Below, piece after piece: positions 1 to 4,225 of a stretch of 6,598 nucleotides of DNA (position 1 is the first letter of the stretch; the number at the start of each line of letters is the position of its first letter). The stretch lies in NCBI GenBank assembly GCA_021813175.1, contig JAKALJ010000016.1, forward strand, positions 2,408 through 9,005, read 5' to 3'. The position numbers and the translations under genes are program-made. The notes beneath the pieces are model-generated. The model was not told where the DNA came from and did no database searches. It worked only from the letters and a program-made list of their open reading frames with translations. This DNA comes from a bacterium (GTDB taxonomy: Bacteria; Patescibacteriota; Minisyncoccia; Phycocordibacterales; UBA9973).

Positions 1-3
1 ATT

Positions 4-444
4 TTAGCGTTTAGACCACTGCGGGGCTTTGCGCGCTTTTTTCAGGCCGAACTTCCGGCGCTCTTTGGAGCGCGGGTCCCGTTTCAAATATCCCAGTGTT
101 TTCATTTCATGGCGCAGTTCCGCGTCCGAAAGCACCAGGGCCCGAGCCAGGCCGTGCCGAACCGCTTCCGCCTGGGAGTGTAGGCCTCCGCCCGAAACCT
201 TCGCTTCCACTTTCCATTTTTGTCCGGCCTTGCCCTCAGCCGAAGAAAGCCCGTTCACGACCGGGTCCCGGAAGATCCGGCGTTCCTCCTCGGTTTGAAA
301 GTATTCTTCAGCTTCTTTTCCATTCACCGTGAAGCTTCCTTTGGACGCCGAATATATTCTCACCCGGGCGACAGAGGTTTTTCTCCGGCCCACGGCCTCA
401 AAATATTTTTCTTTGTTTTTTTCTTTGGCTTTTTTCTTTTCCAT
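4..444 (-). CDS. rpsI: 30S ribosomal protein S9 (uS9)
   Basis: Small-subunit protein of the 30S head; in the family its C-terminal tail reaches the P-site tRNA. The product is 146 aa, somewhat longer than the usual ~130 because of a lysine-rich N-terminus (about residues 1-13). Family landmarks are visible: GRRKTSVARV (19-28), VSGGG (83-87), RHGLARAL (96-103) and the C-terminal KKARKAPQWSKR, where the usual aromatic before SKR is tryptophan. The SKR tail is intact, so the gene is complete 3 bp from the window edge. I chose the ATG at 444 because a good Shine-Dalgarno (AAAGGAAG, 452-459) precedes it by 7 nt. A longer frame from a TTG at 468 would overlap rplM and has no ribosome site. It lies 13 bp after rplM, the conserved L13-S9 pair. 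Confidence 0.97.
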   Translation of the reverse strand: MEKKKAKEKNKEKYFEAVGRRKTSVARVRIYSASKGSFTVNGKEAEEYFQTEEERRIFRDPVVNGLSSAEGKAGQKWKVEAKVSGGGLHSQAEAVRHGLARALVLSDAELRHEMKTLGYLKRDPRSKERRKFGLKKARKAPQWSKR

Positions 445-451
445 ATTTGTT

Positions 452-459
452 CTTCCTTT
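452..459 (-). promoter_or_regulatory. Shine-Dalgarno of rpsI
   Basis: AAAGGAAG on the minus strand, 7 nt before the ATG at 444 and overlapping the TAA stop of rplM (458-460). It decides the rpsI start against the upstream TTG at 468. It is the only textbook Shine-Dalgarno before any of the translation genes in this window. Confidence 0.75.
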
Positions 460-823
460 ACTCTTCAATCATTAAATGCTTCATCATTTCTCTCCGCAAT
501 TTGTTGCCGGGAAGCATTTGGTAAATGGCGTGTTCTATAATCCGGGAGTATCCGTATTTTTCTAATATTTTAGGACCGGAAACCTCAGAGAATCCTCCCG
601 GATATCCGGAATATCGCTTATGAGTTATGCTCTTGAGCTTCTCCGGACTAATACGGAGCTTAGAAGCATGAACGATCCGCACCGGGTTGCCGGAATAGAT
701 ATGCCGTTCAAAGGAAGCCCTGTCCTTGCCGGAAAGGGCTATGGCCGCGGCGCTGGCCACCCGCCCAAGAGTTCGGCCGCTTGCATCTATCACTTTTTCT
801 TCTTTTTTATCTATTTTTCTCAT
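458..823 (-). CDS. rplM: 50S ribosomal protein L13 (uL13), short form
   Basis: Large-subunit protein that binds 23S rRNA early in assembly. Recognised from VIDASGRTLGRVAS (11-24), the GK pair at 32-33, YSGYPGG (71-77) and AIYQMLPGNKLRREM (99-113). At 121 aa it is about 20 residues shorter than the usual ~142. It lacks roughly the first eight residues and, after MKHLMIEE, the whole C-terminal tail that in other bacteria carries the conserved YAG-NEHPH-AQQP stretch. The frame ends in a normal TAA right before the rpsI ribosome site, so this looks like a natural short form and not a frameshift. The ATG (821-823) overlaps the TGA of rplQ as ATGA, which suggests translational coupling. Upstream there is only a purine-rich AAAAGAA. 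Confidence 0.96.
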   Translation of the reverse strand: MRKIDKKEEKVIDASGRTLGRVASAAAIALSGKDRASFERHIYSGNPVRIVHASKLRISPEKLKSITHKRYSGYPGGFSEVSGPKILEKYGYSRIIEHAIYQMLPGNKLRREMMKHLMIEE

Positions 824-1182
824 TTCTTTTCTATAAATTCTATCCGAGCCATTTCTGCCCCATCCGACTTTCTGGGCCCGAGCTTAAAAATTCTGGTATA
901 TCCGCCTTTTCTATCCCGAAACTTTTCGGAAATAGGTCCGAAAAGTTTTTCTGTTTCTTTTGCGCGGTTATAAAGCTGAGATAGAATCACCCTCCTGGCG
1001 GATAAATCGCTCCGTTTGGCCCGAGTTATCAGTTTCTCAATGTAGGGGCGCAATTCTTTGGCCTTCGGCAGAGTAGTTTTAATCTTCTCCTTTCGGATAA
1101 GATTTAAAGCCAGGGATTTCAAGAGTCCTTTTCTTTGATTTCTTTTCCGGCCGAATTTTCTGTTTGCGTTATGATGTCTCAT
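820..1182 (-). CDS. rplQ: 50S ribosomal protein L17 (bL17)
   Basis: Large-subunit protein of 120 aa, the usual length. Hallmarks are the MRHHN start (family MRH), IKTTLPKAKELR (34-45), which is nearly invariant in L17, and the C-terminal RKGGYTRI (91-98). The ATG follows the rpoA stop after one base, with a weak purine stretch (GAAAGAA) upstream, so translation is probably coupled to rpoA. The 3' end shares 4 bp with rplM. Codons for residues 79-88 (KLFGPISEKF) contain a perfect 12-bp inverted repeat, described separately. The rpoA-rplQ order is the normal bacterial one. The truA gene that sits between rplQ and rplM in many Firmicutes is absent here. Confidence 0.97.
   Translation of the reverse strand: MRHHNANRKFGRKRNQRKGLLKSLALNLIRKEKIKTTLPKAKELRPYIEKLITRAKRSDLSARRVILSQLYNRAKETEKLFGPISEKFRDRKGGYTRIFKLGPRKSDGAEMARIEFIEKK
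919..948. repeat. Perfect 12-bp inverted repeat inside rplQ
   Basis: On the plus strand AAACTTTTCGGA (919-930) is followed by a 6-nt spacer (931-936) and TCCGAAAAGTTT (937-948), an exact reverse complement. The rplQ mRNA could fold this into a 12-pair stem with a 6-nt loop. On the plus strand, but not on the mRNA strand, the right arm runs into a T tract (946-950), so it would look like an intrinsic terminator for antisense transcription. The function is unknown. Confidence 0.7.
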
Positions 1183-1183
1183 T

Positions 1184-2155
1184 TTATTCTTTCAAATTAA
1201 GTCCGAAGGAAGAGAGCACTTTCTTGATTTCGGAAATGCCTTTCTCCCCGATACCTTCTATTTCTAAAAGGTCTTCGCGTTTTTTTCGGGCCAAACCGCC
1301 AAGAGTGCGGATGTTGGCGGCCGAAAGAGCGTTCTGGGTGCGAGTGGAGAGGTCAAGCATATCAGTTCTGGTTTTCAGAGCGTCCGTTATATCTTCGGTT
1401 TTCCTATTTTCCTTTTTTTCTTCAATTGCCTCTATTTTTTCCTCCTCTCCCCCTTCCGGCTCTTTAAAATCAATGATTCCGGAAAGCTGGCTGATCATTA
1501 TCTCAATAGACTGCAAAAGGGCTTGGCGAGGGGTGAGAGTGCCGTCTGTTTCAATAATCATCCGGAGACGGTTATAGTTGATCTTGTCTCCTACTCGCAT
1601 ATTTTCCACCTCGTATGCCACTCGGCGGATTGGAGTAAAAATAGCGTCCACCGCAATGGTGCCGATTTCCACTTTCTCTTTCTGCATCATTTCTTTAGGC
1701 ACAAAACCCAAGCCTTTTTCTATATTTATTTCAATATCCAGCCCAACTTTGCCGGTAACGGAAACAATGTGCACCTCCGGGGTAAGGATTTCAACCTGCC
1801 CGCCGGTTTTTATGTCGGCGGCTATTACCTCTTTCGGCCCTTTTACGGACAAGCTGACGGTCTGCGGCTCATCCGAAAACATTTTGAAGCGTATCTTCTT
1901 CAAGTTTAAGATAATGGCGATCACATCTTCCTTTACTCCTTCCAATGTTTCAAATTCGTGAGACACCCCCCCTATTTTCACTCTTGTGATGCTTGCTCCG
2001 GGTAAAGAGGAGAGAATTATTCTGCGTAAACTGTTTCCTAAAGTATGCCCGTAGCCGGGATACAGGCCGTCTATTTCAAAAACTCCTTTGTTCCCTTCCT
2101 CGGACACGATCCGGGGCTTGGAAGGCGCTATTATTTTATATTTATTCTCGGGCAT
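1184..2155 (-). CDS. rpoA: DNA-directed RNA polymerase subunit alpha
   Basis: The alpha subunit dimerises to nucleate RNA polymerase assembly and contacts promoter DNA and activators. It is 323 aa, normal length and complete. The N-terminal domain (about 1-230) has PGYGHTLGNSLRR (33-45), whose last arginine matches the assembly-critical R45 of E. coli, followed by HEFETLEGVKEDV. A charged linker (about 231-258) leads to the C-terminal domain (about 262-323). There the DNA-contact residues align with E. coli R265, N268, G296, K298 and E302 (here R272, N275, G303, K305, E309), while S299 is replaced by glycine (G306). UP-element recognition is therefore probably kept. The ATG has no Shine-Dalgarno and is preceded by a 55-bp AT-rich gap. 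rplQ follows after one base. Confidence 0.98.
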   Translation of the reverse strand: MPENKYKIIAPSKPRIVSEEGNKGVFEIDGLYPGYGHTLGNSLRRIILSSLPGASITRVKIGGVSHEFETLEGVKEDVIAIILNLKKIRFKMFSDEPQTVSLSVKGPKEVIAADIKTGGQVEILTPEVHIVSVTGKVGLDIEINIEKGLGFVPKEMMQKEKVEIGTIAVDAIFTPIRRVAYEVENMRVGDKINYNRLRMIIETDGTLTPRQALLQSIEIMISQLSGIIDFKEPEGGEEEKIEAIEEKKENRKTEDITDALKTRTDMLDLSTRTQNALSAANIRTLGGLARKKREDLLEIEGIGEKGISEIKKVLSSFGLNLKE

Positions 2156-2210
2156 ATTTTGTTAAATAAATTATTAAAAATTGATAAAAAATTTATAATA
2201 TAAAACACTA
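2156..2210 (-). other. AT-rich rpsD-rpoA intergenic spacer
   Basis: These 55 bp contain only four G or C bases. On the transcribed strand several TATTAT/TATAAA-like hexamers occur, but none has a convincing -35 at the right distance, so I do not call a promoter. There is no Shine-Dalgarno; the last bases before the rpoA ATG are AACAAAAT. No hairpin with a GC stem is present. It most likely serves as an unstructured, A/U-rich initiation region for rpoA. Confidence 0.5.
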
Positions 2211-2816
2211 TCAGCGGCTGTAGAATTCAAGCACGGCGTTTAAGTCAAAAAAAGTATCCGTCTTCTTAGGCTTTTCCAATACTTTTCCCATTAAGACAGC
2301 AGGATCAAAACTGACAAAATGAGGAGGAGTGTAATTTTTCAATTTCTCTGAAAGGCCAATCCATATTTTCTTGCTTTTTGAACCTTCCCGGATCTGCACC
2401 GTGTCTCCGGGTTTTACGGAATAAGAAGGAATAGTAACCTTTCGACCGTTCACCATAAAATGTCCGTGCGATACCATTTGTCGGGCAGCCCGCCGGGAGG
2501 GGGTAAGTCCCATCCGATATATGATATTGTCCAAACGCAATTCGAGCTCTTCGTAAAATTTTTCCGCCGCTCCGGCTCCTTTTACCTGCTCCGCCTTGCG
2601 CACATAATTGGACAGCTGGCGTTCAGTAATACCGTAGGAAAACCGGATTTTCTGTTTTTCAATGAGCTGGGTACCATATTCCGTCAACCCTCTTCTCGGC
2701 TTCTGTCCAGGTCGGCCGAATTTCCCGGAAGCGGCGGAAAACTTGGGGGTCTGGCATTTGTCATATACCCCCGCCCCGAGTCTTCTGCCTATTTTAAATT
2801 TTGGTTTGGAAATCAT
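2211..2816 (-). CDS. rpsD: 30S ribosomal protein S4 (uS4)
   Basis: Primary 16S rRNA-binding protein of the 30S body, and in some bacteria a translational repressor of the alpha operon. It is 201 aa against the usual ~200-206. Visible landmarks are PKFKIGRRLG (5-14), KPRRGLTEYGTQLIEKQK (39-56), the S4 RNA-binding domain from about 92 to 145 with LDNIIYRMG (95-103) and VNGRKVTIPSY (122-132), and the C-terminal VLEFYSR. Only one N-terminal cysteine (C21) is present, so this is the zinc-free form. The first few residues of the usual start (M-A-R-Y type) are missing, but PKFKIGRRLG aligns with the family start, so the ATG is plausible. No Shine-Dalgarno; the context is AT-rich. The position between rpsK and rpoA is the E. 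coli order, unlike B. subtilis, where rpsD lies elsewhere. Confidence 0.97.
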   Translation of the reverse strand: MISKPKFKIGRRLGAGVYDKCQTPKFSAASGKFGRPGQKPRRGLTEYGTQLIEKQKIRFSYGITERQLSNYVRKAEQVKGAGAAEKFYEELELRLDNIIYRMGLTPSRRAARQMVSHGHFMVNGRKVTIPSYSVKPGDTVQIREGSKSKKIWIGLSEKLKNYTPPHFVSFDPAVLMGKVLEKPKKTDTFFDLNAVLEFYSR

Positions 2817-2844
2817 AATTTTAAAACTTTATAAAAATACCCGT

Positions 2845-3315
2845 TTACACCCTTCTGGGTTTTTTGGGCTTCGGCCCGTTGTGCGGAACCGGGGTTCTAT
2901 CTTTGATACAGTTTATCTCCAGACCGTGAGCCATAATGGCCCGAATGGTAGGCTCCCGACCGGAGCCGATGCCTTTCACAATTATGTCTATATCCTTTAC
3001 CCCCATTCCTTTCATTTTTTCTCCGATAATGTCCCCAACCTTTCCGGCGGCGAAAGGAGTGCCTTTCTTGGCTCCCTTGAATCCAAGAGCTCCGGAACTT
3101 CCGGAAAAAATGGCGTTTCCGAGCTTGTCCGTAAAAAGAACCTTGGTGTTGTTAAAAGTTGCTTCAATGTGCACGATGCCGGAGAGCACTCTTTTTTTTG
3201 ATGACTTGCCGGCTGTTTTTTTCTCTACTTCCTTCTGTTCCGACTTTTGTTCTTGTCCGGTTTCATTCTTCGCTTCTTCTTCTTTTTCTTTGGTTGTAAT
3301 TTTCGTTTTTCCCAT
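2845..3315 (-). CDS. rpsK: 30S ribosomal protein S11 (uS11) with charged N-terminal extension
   Basis: 30S platform protein near the mRNA exit and anti-Shine-Dalgarno region. It is 156 aa against the usual ~128; the excess is a Lys/Glu-rich N-terminus (about 1-41) that looks disordered. The core is typical: SGIVHIEATFNNT (45-57), GSSGALGFKGAKKGTPFAA (72-90), VKGIGSGREPTIRAI (113-127) and the C-terminus PVPHNGPKPKKPRRV. The NG pair (146-147) matches the Asn converted to isoaspartate in E. coli S11. The usual C-R-P-P after NG is P-K-P-K, a form I associate with CPR bacteria. The ATG follows the rpsM stop by 4 bp, with no Shine-Dalgarno. A run of eight A in the sense strand (3192-3199) sits exactly where extension and core meet. 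Confidence 0.97.
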   Translation of the reverse strand: MGKTKITTKEKEEEAKNETGQEQKSEQKEVEKKTAGKSSKKRVLSGIVHIEATFNNTKVLFTDKLGNAIFSGSSGALGFKGAKKGTPFAAGKVGDIIGEKMKGMGVKDIDIIVKGIGSGREPTIRAIMAHGLEINCIKDRTPVPHNGPKPKKPRRV

Positions 3316-3319
3316 TTAT

Positions 3320-3700
3320 TTATGTCTTGCTCTCTTTTCTTCTGCCCGAGGCCATGGTCTTGCGTACGTTTCCCCGAACCGTTCGCGAATTTGTCTTGGT
3401 GCGCTGTCCTCGCACCGGCAGGCGCTTCAGATGCCTTATCCCCCGATATGCTTTTATGTCTTTTAGGCGCTTTATATTCCCGGCAATTTCTCTCTTCAAA
3501 TTTCCTTCTATTTTCATGCCTTCTATAATGCTTCGGATTTTGTTTTCTTCCGCTTCGCTTAGTTCCGGCGCTTTTTTGCCATACGGTACCCCCGATTCAT
3601 CCAATATTTTCCGGGCAGTGGAAAGGCCTATGCCATATAGCACGGTCAGGGCGATTTCCAATCTTTTTTCATTTGGCACGGTGATTCCTAAAACTCTCAT
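3320..3700 (-). CDS. rpsM: 30S ribosomal protein S13 (uS13)
   Basis: 30S head protein that forms intersubunit bridges with the 50S and contacts P-site tRNA through its basic tail. It is 126 aa, normal. Landmarks are GITVPNEKRLEIALT (5-19), the helix-two-turn-helix segment YGIGLSTARKIL (22-33), the KREI..NIKRL stretch (69-79), and YRGIRHLKRLPVRGQRTKTN (85-104), the family signature. The C-terminal tail is basic as expected. It starts 2 bp after the rpmJ stop (TAACCATG on the sense strand), without a Shine-Dalgarno, so it probably depends on ribosomes arriving from rpmJ. Confidence 0.98.
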   Translation of the reverse strand: MRVLGITVPNEKRLEIALTVLYGIGLSTARKILDESGVPYGKKAPELSEAEENKIRSIIEGMKIEGNLKREIAGNIKRLKDIKAYRGIRHLKRLPVRGQRTKTNSRTVRGNVRKTMASGRRKESKT

Positions 3701-3702
3701 GG

Positions 3703-3813
3703 TTATTGTTTTTGCTTATGCTTCGGGTTCTGGCAAATCACCCGCAAATGCTTGCCGCGCTTCACTATTTTGCATTTGGCGCAAATTTTTTTAACTGAAG
3801 TTCTGATTTTCAT
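3703..3813 (-). CDS. rpmJ: 50S ribosomal protein L36 (bL36), zinc-knuckle form
   Basis: Smallest large-subunit protein, 36 aa, found by translating the gap between rpsM and infA. It begins MKIRTSVKKICAKCKIVKR and ends in CQNPKHKQKQ. The four zinc ligands of the C+ form are present: C11, C14, C27 and H32, spaced as in Thermus L36. The infA-rpmJ-rpsM order is the common bacterial one. Only a short GGAAA lies right against the ATG. A better ribosome-binding sequence, AGAGGAG (3844-3850), is 30 nt upstream, which is too far for direct use unless the A/T-rich segment between folds. It is the first gene after the promoter at 3929-3956 and is likely the head of the operon down to rpsI. Confidence 0.97.
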   Translation of the reverse strand: MKIRTSVKKICAKCKIVKRGKHLRVICQNPKHKQKQ

Positions 3814-3923
3814 GTTTCCAAAATTTTTTAAAATTTTCCCCAACTCCTCTTGGCTTAAAACAAGACAAAAACAAGGGGAAGGCCCTTATTTTTAATCCGC
3901 TTTTTAACTTTCGCAAACCGTAT
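3814..3923 (-). promoter_or_regulatory. Predicted 5' leader of the rpmJ-rpsM-rpsK-rpsD-rpoA operon
   Basis: If transcription starts about 6-7 nt after the TATAAT, near 3922-3923, the mRNA has a leader of about 110 nt. In order it contains an 11-pair hairpin (3867-3893), a U-rich stretch (about 3855-3871), AGAGGAG (3844-3850), and a self-complementary segment with two AAAATTTT copies (about 3819-3836) before the ATG. In E. coli, S4 represses this operon through a structured leader, and in many bacteria ribosomal-protein leaders are autoregulatory. I cannot match this leader to a known class by sequence, so a regulatory role is inference from position and structure. Confidence 0.45.
3867..3893 (-). 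terminator. Hairpin with U tract: attenuator or infA terminator
   Basis: Sense-strand arms AAAAATAAGGG (3893-3883) and CCCTTGTTTTT (3877-3867) enclose the loop CCTTC. Ten Watson-Crick pairs and one U-G wobble form, with three G-C pairs at the loop, and the downstream arm ends in a U tract followed by more U-rich sequence. This is the form of a weak intrinsic terminator. It lies about 30 nt inside the transcript from the 3929-3956 promoter, so it can act either as terminator of the infA transcript or as an attenuator before rpmJ. The opposite strand has the same shape. Confidence 0.5.
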
Positions 3924-3928
3924 GCTCC

Positions 3929-3956
3929 ATTATACACAACCCCTAAAAAATTACAA
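3929..3956 (-). promoter_or_regulatory. Sigma-70-type promoter for rpmJ and downstream genes
   Basis: On the minus strand a -35 box TTGTAA (3951-3956, 4 of 6 matches) and a perfect -10 box TATAAT (3929-3934) are 16 bp apart. The -35 box is the last sense codon plus the TAA stop of infA. The predicted start near 3922-3923 leaves a leader of about 110 nt before rpmJ. It would let the large ribosomal-protein/rpoA block be transcribed apart from infA. Confidence 0.7.
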
Positions 3957-4184
3957 CCGTTTGATTATTCTGCCTTTTCCCCCATAAGAGTCCAGAAGCA
4001 CTTCCACTTTGTCTCCGACTAAAACCTTTATTCGGTGCATTCTCATTTTGCCCGACAAATAAGCCAGCACTTCCCGCTCTTTTTCTTCCCCTTCGCCGGA
4101 AAGACGCACTCTAAAAAGAGTGGAAGGCAGCGCTTCGCTGACCATCCCCCGAACCGTAAGGTTTTCATCCCTCGTACCGCTCAT
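3951..4184 (-). CDS. infA: Translation initiation factor IF-1
   Basis: Small S1/OB-fold factor that binds the 30S A site during initiation with IF-2 and IF-3. From the ATG at 4184 it is 77 aa (family ~72), with GMVSEALPSTLFRV (13-26), LAYLSGKMRMHRIKVLVGDKV (40-60) and a C-terminal KGRIIKRL. A few extra Glu/Lys residues (about 30-38) lengthen the loop before the LAYLSGK strand. A TTG at 4229 would add 15 residues unlike IF-1, overlaps the preceding gene and has no ribosome site; moreover, the predicted promoter (4198-4225) lies between it and the ATG, so I take the ATG. There is no Shine-Dalgarno, consistent with a very short or leaderless mRNA. It is 37 bp downstream of an unrelated membrane-protein gene and not behind map. 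Confidence 0.95.
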   Translation of the reverse strand: MSGTRDENLTVRGMVSEALPSTLFRVRLSGEGEEKEREVLAYLSGKMRMHRIKVLVGDKVEVLLDSYGGKGRIIKRL

Positions 4185-4197
4185 CTTTAATGAGTTT

Positions 4198-4225
4198 ACT
4201 ATAGCAGACAAAGAGCCAAAGTCAA
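4198..4225 (-). promoter_or_regulatory. Extended -10 promoter of infA
   Basis: On the minus strand TTGACT (4220-4225, 5 of 6 consensus) and TATAGT (4198-4203, 5 of 6) are 16 bp apart, with TGC directly before the -10 box, the extended -10 motif. The -35 box contains the TGA stop of the upstream gene (4222-4224). The expected start is near 4191, about 7 nt before the infA ATG, which implies a near-leaderless mRNA. Confidence 0.7.

Noticed and set aside
29..540. Several long open plus-strand frames opposite rpsI and rplM, and others opposite rpoA, rpsD, rpsK and rpsM
   Set aside because: They are antisense shadows of strongly conserved ribosomal genes, show no recognisable domains and lack ribosome sites.
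598..609. Palindrome CCGGATATCCGG in rplM
   Set aside because: A 12-base palindrome without spacer is expected once or twice in a window of this length, and it encodes the conserved YSGYPG region.
2860..2885. GGGC-TTCG-GCCC hairpin near the end of rpsK as a terminator
   Set aside because: On the mRNA strand it is not followed by a U tract, it lies inside the coding sequence, and rpsD follows only 28 bp after the stop.
3904..3930. Tiny minus-strand frame M-E-H-T-V-C-E-S before rpmJ as a leader peptide
   Set aside because: Its ATG overlaps the TATAAT box and would lie upstream of the predicted transcript start, and there is no ribosome site.
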